64,000 nt of DNA from Siphonodentalium dalli (GCA_032622095.1 CP136068.1:131137989-131201988), one strand, 5' to 3'; shown: positions 11,044 to 22,405, numbered from the stretch's first letter. The notes: generated from the letters alone by a model not told the origin. Numbers and translations: made by a program.

Positions 11044-12834
11044 CAGGGGGGGTCGCGCACAAAAATTCCATATATAGGGCGGGGGTGGGTGGGTCATTTG
11101 GATCCGGAAAAAATGCGTAAATGACCAAAAATGCAAATTTTTTCCTTCACTTAAAATCAGTTTTTGTGCTCAATGTAATCTATTAATATCAACCATATGA
11201 CACACAAGGCTATTTAAAACATACTAACCAGAACTAACCACCATTTAGGGGTGTATGTATGCTGATGTGTGTCAAAATTAATGTACCAGATTTCGACCGA
11301 TGAAAGATATATTATATATATATAAACAAATCATATAACAAACATTAAAACACAAGAACAAACATTTATAATATGCATATCCAAGATAGCCTTTCAATTG
11401 GATGTCAAAGTGTATGTTATAGCTATATATATACACACATGTGTATCCCTTTAAGGGTTTGAACAAAATATAAAGCTGAGTTTATATTGATGAATTCTGT
11501 GATGAATTTTGCAATTACTTTTGACAAATTTGTTTACTGTTATAACATAATTATATGCTCAGACACGATCAGTCGACAATGCTTGCATATAAGCATAATT
11601 ATGAAATGATTACCATCTTCTGTTCTTAATCCACATAATGGATATTATTTGTTATCAAGATAAACTTGATGATACAAACAAAAATAACAATTCCACTATA
11701 TTCCACTGGTTTAAAACTATAAAACAAAATAACTCATACAAAAAGTTCATACTATTTGGATAACAATATGAAAGCTTAGCCTTTTGTGATATTAATTCAA
11801 CCACAGTTATTATTCACAAGTCTAAGCAGTTATGTACTCTACAGATACATGTAGTAAGGTAGTATATCTTGGAGTTCCAGTTATTTGACTGCCAATACAT
11901 ATGGTATTGTAATTATAAGTTGCTTGTTCATTATTGGTTGCTTTGATATTCAATTTAGGATATAGCAGGATAGAGCAATGTAACTATAAAAGTAGCTTTT
12001 GGTGTTAAAGTCTCAACTTATTCCATATGCAACATAAAGCTAGAATATAAACATGACTAATATGAACTTTGTTCTTGAAACTAATTATATATCATACTAA
12101 CCTGGATCAAACTGCACAGGTAATCTATGCAACTCTCTTCATGCAAACTTTCTCAGAGTCACATATCTTAACTGGACAGTCTGAACCCGGGGCCTGTTTC
12201 ATGAAGCAATGTCATAAGATTATCTTAAGATGGACTTAATCTAAGATCTAAGGTGGATCTTATGATGTAACTTTTCCGTTTCAAGAACGCGTTTCACAAA
12301 ACAAGATTAAGTCCTACTTAAGTAGTAATTTAAGTTCGCGCGCTTTTAGACTGGCTCTCGACAATTTATTACAGCTATGCACAGAAAATGTTGGTTCTGT
12401 GTATGCTATATGCCTAGGTACAGTGTCTGGTGACAGATACTAGGGCGTGTCTAAGAATAATTATGATATTTTAATGCAAGGGCGATAATCAGTATAATGA
12501 CTGGTGCATACTTAACTGCACGAGCGCTCTTTTTAACTGTGTTTTCGCGTCAGACCCCATCCACACATAGCTGCATGTTTCCAATGCCTATTTTATACAA
12601 ACGTAACGAGCTCAAATATATTACTTCAGTTATTAAAGGGACTTATACATCGTAACTCAGAATGTGAACCTTCACCCATATACCATGCCATTAAGGCGAC
12701 GCGAGACATATGTTCGCTCATTTCAATGCTGATATTAGGTTCTAACACATTATACGTCTTTGAATCATCTATAATACCAGGAAACCGGATATGTCGCCAC
12801 GACGGCATACACATACAATACACCACAATGGAAG

Positions 12835-13150
12835 CACTGAGCTAAACGCTCTTTATTGATTGCCAACATTCATGGAATACTAACACAAAACGCTCTTTAT
12901 TTATATTGCTATAATGTGAATAGGACTTCATATCGTGCTCCAAATAGACTTATTTCCAATCTGAGACATATTTGTAGCCATATATAAATTATGTTAATGC
13001 AATTTGCTCTGGTTCTGTTGACAAATGTGCTAAACGCCTGTTATAATTGACAAACTGCGTATGAACTTCGAAAGTACGTTAAGTTGAACGACATTCTGCA
13101 TATATGTTTTAATAAAAACCAAATCAACGACTTCTAATAAAGAGCGTTTA
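12835..13150. repeat. GAGCGTTTATT-type repeat, inside nested element
   Basis: AAACGCTCTTTATT occurs near 12847 and 12890, and AATAAAGAGCGTTTAT in the opposite orientation near 13136. The same core is at 5690-6310 and 63480-63960. Confidence 0.6.
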
Positions 13151-13477
13151 TAATTAACAACACGTGAACAGACAGACGGCCGGTTCACCACTGGTATAGT
13201 CTATATTGGTATTTTAGTAATTCCCCCAGGGGTCTGTGGACCGGTTAACAGTGATATTATATGTTCTTTCGCAGATCCCGGTGTGCCCACGCGGTCCGTA
13301 TACTATATACATGCTATATATCTTTTTATTTCATAGTTAATAGATTATGATAATATACATAATAATAATAATAAAATAACACATATTATGTATTATTATC
13401 TTGCCGATATATATACGGGGTACATATACAATACATTTTACAATCAAATTATAACATAATAATATATAAAGGTAAGT

Positions 13478-13478
13478 A

Positions 13479-13509
<31 letters not shown>
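13478..13509. repeat. (AAT)n microsatellite
   Basis: Ten uninterrupted AAT units, in the interior of the nested element. Confidence 0.9.
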
Positions 13510-14805
13510 GCTGACATAAGCATTTATATAAAAAAACTGAGTATAAATCATTCACTATTATCCTCGATGTGAAAATGTTCGGACTAATTGTCTCAACATG
13601 ATTATTGTCTACAGTGCGATTGGGTGATTTGAATCGCAAATGATGTTCAACTCTATGTAAATATATTCTTTTTGTTACAGCAATTGGAAATGTATATATA
13701 TAGTCCGGTCTTGGCGGTTTACAGTTAGTAGCGGACACCCCGCCAATCTTGCAACCACTGGCCACGTCACTGCTATAGCTTACCAGTTTGTTATTAATTA
13801 CTACCATTTCTGAAACACCCCTCCGTGCTAGCAAGGTGTTATTCAGTTAAATGTTTTTATAATAATATATACATGAACTAGATCCCATCCACATTTCGGA
13901 CCAACTGCGGATCACAACGTAGGTCTTAACGTTAAGATTATCTTATGACACCTCACACCAGTCTTAAAGTTAAGACCAAAGTTAAGACCATCTTAGGTTA
14001 AGACTTTGTTCGTGAAACGCACTTATGACTGAAGTTTGAACTTATGACCATCTTAAGTCCCAACTATGTCATAAGTTGCCTTCATGAAACAGGGCCCCGG
14101 ATGCTTGTTCTTATAATGGGTTTCCGTGTGATATCTCCGCTGGCTTTAAACTAAACTTTATACTCTGATAATAAGTTAATAATACTACCAATTCTTCACT
14201 AATATTGGTATATGTCAATCTGCACACCAACATGACATACATACATGTATTTAGACTGTGAGCTGCTGTGAGTGTGACTTTCCTTGGGTCCCATCATACC
14301 CATGTGCAGATATATATCACAGAAATAGGGGGAGATGAAATTTGTTCTACCCCTATTACTACAGTATTACTATTGGGCCTTAGCTCTAAAACAGCTTATA
14401 CTATTGTTATATAAAAGAATATGAAGTTATTGAGGATATCAGGATATGTATTACCTCATAATTATTATGTTTTATGGCATTATGCCCAATGTTTTTAAGT
14501 GCATGCATTCAGCATTTCCACATTTTATACTAATAGAATTATCTCCGTTTAGAGCAGTTTAGAGGTTTATTAAAATGCTGGGAATAGTATTAAATAATAA
14601 GAAACGGAACAATTCTTTGCTAGGCTATGATTTGGTTTATATTTGATGTTTTTTGTAAGATTTTGGGGGTGGGTCCCAAAAATTGGGCGGAAAAAAGAAA
14701 AAAAAATTGCAGGTAGAGGGGTGGTGGGTCCCCGAGAGGGGCAAAAACATTTTTTTCGCCCTATATATGTAAATTTTTTCCGCGACCCCCCCCCCCTGGT
14801 CACAA

Positions 14806-15599
14806 CAGGTATTAAAGGCACGACCGGCGTTCGTTGCAGAAATATTCATATTTGTTCAAATCGCCTGTTTACCATATCCGGATCTAAACAAAAGCCAGGT
14901 TCTGTAACGTTTTTTTGTTGCTTTTGTTTACATAACAAAGGAAAAACATTTGACAATAACATACTGTTTACGCCATATTTCTGATGGTAATTCATTGTAT
15001 ATAAAAAGCCGTTCGGTTACATTCTACTCTGTGGCAAATCCTGGTATAAATATCTTGTTGATTTTTATAAGGGTTGGTTTCAGTCATAGACGGATTTAGT
15101 GAATAACGGAATTCTGCATTCCCTATAGTACTAATCTTTTGTGGCCGCTAATAACACATGTTGTCATTTCGAATGAGGTGAGGTAATACCATTCGATAAT
15201 ATACAAGTTATACAAGGAGAATGATAGTATATCAATGATAATCAATCTTATATTAGTCTTATTTCTATACTGAATACTGGTATGGTGTCCTTGGATCACT
15301 TCATACTTGATTTAAGTCTACACTTACACACTGATCCTACAAAACGTATTTCAACCAGGGATAAGAATTTAGGTGTATTGTGTTGTGTTAATTTTTTTTG
15401 TATATTTAAATCCAAAATGACAATGACACAACTCTGCAAGGTGGAGTCAATCAATCTCAAAAGTGTGGGTACATGCACAGGTTCCCATGTTGGTTAATGT
15501 TTTGTATGTAATGGTAATAGATCAGAATTTACTAGAGTATAATTTACGTGGGATACATCATATTACGTGGCTTTTACCACAGTATATCATTTTATACCT
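14806..15599. other. Non-coding
   Basis: No supportable gene. Short frames overlap on opposite strands (15282-15497 plus, 15296-15478 minus) and show no motif. Confidence 0.5.
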
Positions 15600-15606
15600 G
15601 ACTTCA

Positions 15607-16156
15607 CAGGGGGGGGGGTCGGAAAAAAATTTCAAGCACGTATGGCATTTTTTCCCTTTCGATCATTTTTTGTACCAACCCACCCCCACCGCCAAATTTG
15701 TTTCCGTTTTCAGCAGTTTTTTCCGACCATTTTTTGACACCCACCCCCTTTTAACACTAAAACAGAGATTTGCGGGGGGGAATTCACTGTAAACAGCTGT
15801 ATATGAATTTCTGTGTATACTATTTATCATGGATGTTAACATGGACATGTAAATAGGAATGAGTCATTTTGAGGTCATTCGGCCAAAAAAACATGGCTGC
15901 CAGCGGCCATCTTGGATTTCAAAATTTGCAACAAAATACAACACGATAACTGCCTGCAGTCAGTTTACCAGTTAGAATTACGTTATTTCTCTCATTCAAA
16001 GTGGGTTTGAAGCCCAACTCATTGCCAAAACACTAAAAAAACAAGCAGGAAATTTTGTTTTTAGTTGCGGGAAAAAATTGCTTGTTGGTGGCTTTGACCA
16101 CCCACCCACCCGGCATACGTGCCGGAAGAAATTTTTTCACCCCCCCCCCCCCCCTG
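15607..16156. mobile_element. 550-bp non-autonomous element, CAGGGGG ends
   Basis: It starts CAGGGGGGGGGGTCGGAAAA and ends with a C run then TG. The subterminal words GCACGTATG (left) and CATACGTGC (right) are inverted. GACTTCA flanks both ends (15600-15606 and 16157-16163). The end design and 7-bp duplication match the 3.75-kb element at 11044. An inverted relative lies at 31090-31530. The interior contains a phrase near GCGGCCATCTTGGATTTC shared with that relative. Confidence 0.78.
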
Positions 16157-16225
16157 GACTTCACGATATTTTACCGGAGTCTATCCTGTTATACCATGTT
16201 TTTTTTTTGATTAATTTTGTTTTAA

Positions 16226-16312
16226 GCGGCTTGTCGAGTCAGTCCAGGTTAACACCCCCTGTCAATTCCGATATAATTAGAACTTGACTCAGTGTGGTCA
16301 AACACGTGTGTA
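16226..16312 (+). repeat. Dispersed repeat, partner at 19543-19632
   Basis: The phrases CGAGTCAGTCC, AATTCCGAT and AACTTGACTCAGTG with GGTCAAACA occur in the same order near 19543-19632. Function unknown. Confidence 0.6.
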
Positions 16313-16857
16313 ATGATTGGGTTGTCAGATATCTCTCTAAATGAAAATATAGGTGCCATAAATTCCCTCTCCAGGTGACACCTTGCCTCAGCTGACCCCT
16401 GAACTATATATAGTTCACGTATATGTTGTACATATGTATATGACAGACCTGTCTTCAATCAGTATTTGTAGTATTCTGAAAACAGTAATGATATACCATT
16501 AGATCTCTCTGGCTAAAAATTATTAGTTCATATATAAATATATATAGACTTATCAGTTAGTATAGAGTGTCCATGTGCGATATGTCGATCGTTGGTTCAC
16601 ACACTGGCTTTCGTATATAGTTCGAGACTGCATGCATAATTTATATATAGTAATAGTAACGAAACGTAATTGATTCAATTAAATAATGTTCGTATTCATT
16701 TAAAGGCGAACTCGCATCGTATGTTGGCGAAATATATCAAACAATGCCTGTAAGGCCTGTATATCATCAGAGAGGGGTTTCTCGCATGATTTATGCGATC
16801 ACATATGTGACCCGCCATATCAAATCCAGTCGGAAGTCGGGATTTTTTTTACCCTGT

Positions 16858-16928
16858 GCCAATGCATTCTATTATATATATGCGAGTCGACCATAGGTCG
16901 CCTCGCATATATAAGAGAATGCATTGGC
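16858..16928. repeat. Hairpin h1 of the GCCAATGCATTCTC family
   Basis: Near-perfect inverted repeat with a 2-bp longer left arm (TCTATTATATATATGCG). Centre CGACCATAGGTCG. Confidence 0.9.
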
Positions 16929-17147
16929 TTAACCAGTTTTTATCATGTTTTTTAAATAATTGTTTCTTACAATTTTTAGGACATAAAATAAAAAAACATC
17001 CATTACCCTGCAGGGAGCCCCACACATATATAGAAGCACATAGAAGAGTGTCGTCTGCTCATGTTTGTATGGGGCTCTGTATGGGTGAAATTATAAAATT
17101 GTTAAAGAATACAAGAACAAATTATTAAAATTGTAAAACATTGTTAG

Positions 17148-17216
17148 GCCAATGCATTCTCTTATATATGCGAGGCGAACTATGGTCGACTCGCATATAT
17201 AAGAGAATGCATTGGC
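17148..17216. repeat. Hairpin h2, inverted partner of h1
   Basis: 69-nt hairpin with a 27-bp outer stem. Its order (GAGGCGA...GTCGACTC) is the reverse complement of h1. One centre base differs (GAACTATGG). Confidence 0.92.
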
Positions 17217-17265
17217 ACAGGGTAAAAAAAATCCCGACTCCCGACTGGATTTGATATGGCGGGTC

Positions 17266-17602
17266 ATATATGTGGTGTTCGTGCATACGCCAGGACATCG
17301 TACATGTCAGCGATCCCTTTATGATTTGCCACGTGATATTAAGTTGATTTAAGGGTTGTCGTTCGAGAGCCACACAGATTACTGCCATCGAACACATGAA
17401 TGGCGAGTAATGATATGAATAATATATGTGAGTTGACGTAATTTGATCAACACATCGAGTGAACATAATAACCTAATCGATTAGCGAGAAATGGTTGATC
17501 AATATATTGGTTTACATACAACATTTATATGGCACTTGTGAAAATAAATAGATCACCTGCATAGGCAGTTGTGATCATTATATGCTATATATAGATAATG
17601 CT
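17266..17602. other. Non-coding
   Basis: No gene or repeat recognised. Confidence 0.5.
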
Positions 17603-17606
17603 TTAA

Positions 17607-18073
17607 ATGCCCACTTAATTTTCGAACCTCCAGATCACATTATATACAACATATTCCATACTATATGCCATTTGAAAACATTGTATATTATCAACTGATC
17701 ACGTCAAATAAACTGGGAACATGTTGTTTTTGTCGAGGTAACAAGGTGTGTCCTGTGCTTACTTTTTATCAGAACTGTACTATAAAGTCTATTATACTCA
17801 ATGGAAGGGGAATAACTCTATCTCTTAGTTTGAATTATGAAGCATTCTGGATTTACAAGGGGGAAGTCTTGTAACGAATCTCTATCACTTGGTGGACAGT
17901 CCTAGGCCACAGTTGTGTTTGGTTCCTCTTCCAAATGGTATATAATATGGAATGATGGTTACAGTTATGCCCTGTGCCAATGCATTCTCTTATATATGCG
18001 AGTCGACCATAGGTCGCCTCGCATATATAAGAGAATGCATTGGCCTAAAAAAAATTGAAAATTATGTGGGCCT
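17607..18073. mobile_element. TTAA-flanked element, ATGCCCACTTAATTTTCGAA ends
   Basis: TTAA lies at 17603-17606 and 18074-18077. The left end resembles AGGCCCACTTAATTTTCGAA of the better copy at 39800-40227 (G to T at one site), and the interior is colinear with that copy up to about 17950. From about 17953 it switches to sequence of the 392-bp element (GGTTACAGTTATGCCCTGTG), including one hairpin, before returning to its own right end (ATGTGGGCCT). It is a chimera produced by insertion plus deletion, or by template switching. Confidence 0.78.
17976..18044. repeat. Solo hairpin h3
   Basis: Canonical 69-nt hairpin, with no partner hairpin in this element. The sequence before and after it (GGTTACAGTTATG, CCTAAAAAAAAT) is that of the left half of the 392-bp element. 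Confidence 0.93.
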
Positions 18074-18159
18074 TTAAACTCAACTCTCTTCGTGTCGTTT
18101 CGGAAGAATTCTATCGTTTGAGTTCCTGATCTAAAACAAAATTCAATCAATCCATTCAC

Positions 18160-18363
18160 CTAATAAACTTTTGGCTTAGGCTTTTCCCTAAAATCAGCTA
18201 ATTTCGGACAAACTGTAAGGAAATTATGTTCGTCTGCTATGTCAGCCTTGCAGAAAGAACATATACATGTACATGTAGCATTGGTTGTATTTCCCGTTTT
18301 ACTGTTCGCCCATCTCAGCATGTATCCCCAATTAGCTGTTCTGATTTTCTGAATAACGACAGT
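18160..18363 (-). pseudogene. Zinc-knuckle tail, probable LINE 3' fragment
   Basis: Translating the minus strand from 18363 gives about 67 codons ending in TAG. They contain ANWGYMLRWANSKTG and then CSFCKADIADEHNFLTVCPK. The C-x2-C-x8-H-x4-C spacing followed by a Pro resembles the zinc-binding tail after reverse transcriptase in many LINEs (compare 32270 and 57000). No polymerase motifs are adjacent, and the TIR element at 17607-18073 abuts just downstream. A host zinc-ribbon exon is the alternative. Confidence 0.4.
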
Positions 18364-19542
18364 TCAAAACAAAATACACATAAAGTTGGTTTAGTGTGGA
18401 TACACACTTATATTTAATGTCTGTATCTAAATTACATGTATTTTACATGGTCAAACCAATCATTGATAGCATTAATCACTTGCGCGCGAGAGGTTCATCA
18501 TTGGAAGGCACGTGAGCAGTTGGTTATAAGCGATTGCCAAACAGACTGCTAGCAGGAAATTTTAGGCCAGTCATAAAGATGTCTTATCTCGAATGAATCA
18601 CGTCTGTCTGATACCTGAATTTTGTTAAGGCATGAACATCAGAAGCGTCATTTGAACAGGGTGGGATGGAATATACCTGGAACTAGAATAACTCATATAC
18701 ATGGTTAATCCCATGTTAAGGGGGAGGTCTAGTGACCAATTTTGAATGGGGATTTCCATGCAAATATCCGAAGCAATCAGTTGTTCGGGAACCAAAGCAG
18801 GGATATACACCAACATTATAATGGAACCAGTTCCAAGCGGACCCTGTTGTTTGCAATACCTCATCAAGTCAAACTCAGGATGGGAAATTATTTTTTTCGA
18901 TTATGCAATGTCTGACCTCAATTTTTAACAAACGATATCGTAATATCATGCTTTGAATAACAGGCCTTGGATAATTTGTAAGGAAAATACAGGTAGATTT
19001 AGAACGCTCGGATATGTTGAGGTTGAGCTCAAGTGACAACATACATTTACTAATGCAGGTACAAGGTTGAAATTAAAAAGAGTAACACCCATTTTCAGCC
19101 AGTATTTACAGAAGAATATATGTTTCTCAAGCCAGATGCTGAACATATTCCTATCTGTCACAATGTTAGCATATAAAGGCTTGAATTAGAACATTTTCGA
19201 CCACGATGCATGAATGTGGGGGGGGGGTCTCGAAACCTTCCAATATCTAAGGGGCTTATGTATAAGTCGGAATAATCTGGGCAAGTATAGGTACAATATG
19301 AAATATGTTTTATTTAAATAGCCCAGAGTCAGCTCCACCCCCGGGTCGGGGAAATCTGCAATGGTCAGCCCGGTAGCTTCCGGGATCATATAGCCCATAT
19401 GTCTGGGAGTCGGGGATAATATATAGCCCCATGCGTCGGAGAAACCCTGAGACGCCATGCTATATAACAATCAAGAGAAAACTGCTAATGTTTTAAACAG
19501 AACGTCCATGCACCATATGGGTTATCGCGCGAACAATTATTT

Positions 19543-19632
19543 TAAACGGCTTGGCGAGTCAGTCCGGTTTAACAGCCCCCTGTCCATTCCGATTTGATTA
19601 TAACTTGACTCAGTGCGGTCAAACATGTGTGC
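19543..19632 (+). repeat. Dispersed repeat, partner of 16226-16312
   Basis: Same phrase order as the partner: GGCGAGTCAGTCC, ATTCCGAT, AACTTGACTCAGTG, GGTCAAACATG. Confidence 0.6.
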
Positions 19633-20025
19633 AGGGGACAAATATTGCACGGCCTGTAATTCCCATGCAAGTCGCAAAATGCACGAAGCCCCTTTATCTA
19701 CATTTGTCATAAAATAGCATGAAAATATTGAGGTCGCTGAATCGTTAAACTGCCGTAGCACCGTGGTTGTCAAGCCGCTGAATCGTGGTCGCTGAATCGT
19801 CAAAACGATTGTGCCGTGTGATTCCTTATCGATCCTTTAATCTTCTATGGTGTCATTGTTTTTTGGTGTTGCCGAGTAATATGAAAGCCATAACGGATGA
19901 ATGGTTGTCCAATAACATATTCAATTGATCACACCCGTTTCCCACCCGCTTCAACAACTAGCCATCAATAATTTATAGTTTATCTGTTGCCAGTTTGGAA
20001 CATAACGATAGCATTGTATATAAAG

Positions 20026-20059
20026 AGAATAATCACTTGATCGATCAAGTGATTATTCT
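20026..20059. repeat. Perfect 34-bp palindrome
   Basis: Arms of 17 bases (AGAATAATCACTTGATC and its complement) meet without a loop. It is isolated, with no flanking repeat seen. Confidence 0.9.
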
Positions 20060-20649
20060 GTTTATTATATTCCACTATAAACATCTGATTTATCAGAAAT
20101 CCGAATGATACCGCCATTATAAACATGACGCATATATTTCGATTGCACGTAAGAATACAAATCTCACTAGTTATAGTGACATAATTCACTAGTGAAATTG
20201 TCATTTATAATCACTCGAGAAATCAAGGTAAATCACACAAAGGAATGTACTAAATCTTCTTAATGTCAATATAAACGGTCCAAAGGGCCGAGCTCACCAT
20301 ATACCATGTAAGTTGGAGTAATATACTTTACATAAGTGTTAATGATTTACAAAATTAAGTAATAATTAATTATATCGCATCTCTATTGTGGTTTATCATA
20401 CAACAATAAGCCGATCACAAAACAATACAATGGTAGAATGGTTTCTCCATCAGAAGGGCACAGGAGGATTAGTAATTCCTTCAACCATCAGTACTAATGC
20501 TATGAGATTAACTGCATTAATAAAATTTTATAGAGGTGTTAACTTTCCCTAAACCTTATACAACACCACTAATATAATTATGTTATAAGAGTTTCCTGAA
20601 ATTAATGGTATTGGTTGACCATATATTTCAAATTGCTTGAGGAATTCAA

Positions 20650-20735
20650 AAGTGACTTGCCAAAACTTTTGCCAAATGAAAATATTTTTTGCCAAATGTG
20701 AATTATTTTTGCCATTGGCAAATTTTGCAAGTGGC
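20650..20735. repeat. TTTGCCAAA-rich patch
   Basis: Five spaced copies of a TTGCCAAA-like word. A similar patch in the opposite sense (ATTTGGCTAAA) is at 53915-54020. Confidence 0.5.
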
Positions 20736-21689
20736 AGCCTGAACCCTGTTGCAGTGGTGGGTAGTTCCACGATCAAGCGAAATTTAATATGTAGCCTTTG
20801 AAAAGTGTGCTAGCCTAAATAAGAATGCATTAGTAAAATACACTCAAGTTCAATTATAAAATTGTGTGCGTATATATTCTATGTTTTTATGTGCCTCTTA
20901 TTGTCATCTTCTATCATTTTATTCTGTAAATGGTATTAATTCTAAATAATTGTCAGTGTGTGTCCGCTTATTTATTTAACACTGAGAGCGTGCGACAAAT
21001 TAACGTCGTGTGTGTATTTCCGCTGATAGGGGGAAACTCCCTCATTATCATATCATTATCATATCATTTGCATTCAGTACTCAGCAGTGCACTGGCCAGT
21101 TTTCAACACTCGTTTTCCCATACAGATACAATGGTCTCGTTACCATACTGTAACTGATATGTATATATGCTCTTCATACTTGGAGGTCAATAAACAATTT
21201 ATCCTTGAGCACATTCCTAACACGAGCCCGCCTTCATTCCGATCGGTTTGAATCCCACAATTGTCGATCATGGACAGCAGAGACCCTTGGTCCACTGCCT
21301 TTGTTACTGGGTCGATGGTGATATTAAACTTTCGTAAGTTTGTTTCCCCCTTGAACAAACATATGTTGTGCATCAATACACTTGACAACGCATATGCTTC
21401 ACGGTTGCTTGGGTACATTCACTCTTCCTCAACACTGACCCCCATCTACCCTTCATTTGTCCAAAGGCACCTTCCGTCGCCATGTGGACTCGATAATTGA
21501 TATTCTTCTGTTCATCTTCTATATCAGCGTTGCCCTAGAGCTTCATCAACCAGCCTTTAATTGAGTGGAAACGCCGAATCTCCCAATACAATTGGTTTGA
21601 TGCTTTGGCCGTCGATATCCGTGGAAACATTTGGGTAGAACGACCCCTCAGACAGCTTGTTGTATATTCCAGTTGATTGGAATTTCACA

Positions 21690-21925
21690 ATTTATACTGT
21701 ACTTTAGTATATGTGTATAACATACCGGTATATCTAGGTCTATACGCGTGACCATTTTGTGACGGTAACCGGGAGTGCACCTTTAAATAAATCGACCGAT
21801 GTATTAGATTCGACGCGACGAAGATGTGTCCGTCTGAAACCAAATAGACCGCAGTCGCATCACCGACGGATCTAATACAATTAGATTCGAGTCGACAAAT
21901 ATCCGTCGTTTGGAACGGGCCCAAA
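21690..21925 (+). repeat. Dispersed repeat ending CCGTCGTTTGGAACGGGCC
   Basis: Colinear with 23055-23275. Shared phrases are GTATAACATACCGGTATAT, CGCGTGACCATTTTGT, AAATCGACCGATGTATTAG and CGTCGTTTGGAACGGGCC. An inverted partial copy lies at 22025-22125. Confidence 0.8.
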
Positions 21926-22024
21926 GGGACAAGAAGCCGCCTCGGAAATTTAAACATAAAGCATGGGTTTAATGACAACTTTATCGATGAGATTTGCCCA
22001 TAAAAAAGTTGTAATAAATATGTT

Positions 22025-22125
22025 AGGCCGTTCCAAACGACGGATTTTTGTCGACTCGAATCTAATACCAGATGCGTCTGAAATCCGTCTTGGGATTTTT
22101 GACGACTCGAATCTAATACAAGTGA
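22025..22125 (-). repeat. Inverted partial copy of the GGAACGGGCC repeat
   Basis: GGCCGTTCCAAACGACGG followed by TTTTTGTCGACTCGAATC is the reverse complement of the end of 21690-21925. A second, partial CGACTCGAATCTAATAC follows at about 22101. Confidence 0.75.
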
Positions 22126-22405
22126 CGAGAAGAGCTGAAAGTTGCCGAAGTAACGAATGCAAATGATATGATAATGATATGATAATGGTATAATAATGAG
22201 GGGGTTCCCCTAATCTGCGGAAATACCCACATGACGTCATTTGTCGCACGCTCTCTTTGTTATAAAGAAAGATATATCTATAAGCATTGCTTAGGTAACA
22301 TTGTGCAAATTGTAATTATTTTGGTAGTTTGATTTCTCAACGAACATGGCATGTCACTGACTCACATCTTATAATTGTTTTATTATATAATGGATATAGT
22401 ATCAA

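Larger units (their letters stand above)
12189..14098. mobile_element. Nested TIR element, GGGGCCTGTTTCATGAAG ends
   Basis: The left end GGGGCCTGTTTCATGAAG is mirrored at 14080-14098 by CTTCATGAAACAGGGCCCC, with one extra C. Both subterminal regions are rich in short CTTAAGAT / GTCTTAAC-type motifs in both orientations, as in many foldback elements. The interior has GAGCGTTTATT-type repeats (12835-13150) and a microsatellite. No transposase is seen. I could not define a target duplication. Confidence 0.6.
11044..14798. mobile_element. Large DNA transposon-like element, CAGGGGG ends
   Basis: The left end reads CAGGGGGGGTCGCG then an A-rich stretch and ATATATAGGGCG. The right end, read inward on the other strand, gives the same order with small differences. 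The ends are flanked by GTCACAA at 11037-11043 and 14799-14805. CAGGG ends recall hAT elements, but the exact duplication is 7 bp (8 with a mismatch), so the superfamily is left open. The interior holds no transposase-like frame; the longest (13337-13834 minus, 165 codons) is AT-rich and low-complexity. It is therefore non-autonomous or decayed, and it carries a nested element at 12189-14098. Confidence 0.7.
16808..17265. mobile_element. 458-bp TIR element with twin hairpins, copy 1
   Basis: The ends are long inverted repeats starting TGACCCGCCATATCAAATCC. They lead into CCCTGTGCC and a hairpin on each side (16858-16928 and 17148-17216). The unique middle contains GGGAGCCCCACACATATA and a matching GGGGCTCTGTATGGG. 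A second copy at 40553-41008 has its middle in reverse orientation. Flanks are AT-rich palindromic ATAT words, so the target duplication is ambiguous. No coding capacity. Confidence 0.85.
18364..20993. other. Non-coding, few repeats
   Basis: Apart from the dispersed repeat at 19543-19632, a palindrome at 20026-20059 and a TTGGCAAA-rich patch at 20650-20735, I see nothing. Overlapping short frames at 18625-18928 on both strands have no motif. Confidence 0.5.
20994..22255. mobile_element. 1.26-kb TIR element, GAGAGCGTGCGACAAAT ends
   Basis: The left end GAGAGCGTGCGACAAAT is mirrored at 22239-22255. The inverted similarity extends about 100 bp inward (GTATTTCCGC, CCCTCATTAT, ATCATATCATTTGCATTC). 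No target duplication could be defined and no transposase is seen. It encloses a GTATTAGATTCGA-type inverted pair at 21865-22125. Confidence 0.65.

Noticed and set aside
13337-13834. 165-codon minus-strand frame
   Set aside because: It is built largely from AT-rich and (AAT)n sequence giving Ile/Leu/Tyr runs, with no motif.
11044-14798. Complete autonomous hAT transposon
   Set aside because: No transposase-like frame is present, and the exact duplication is 7 bp and not 8.
14570-14984. Overlapping frames of 70 to 113 codons
   Set aside because: They read the G-rich and A-rich inverted end of a transposable element on both strands.
18625-18928. Possible small gene (80 codons minus, 60 codons plus)
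   Set aside because: Overlapping on opposite strands, with no motif and no second copy to test against.
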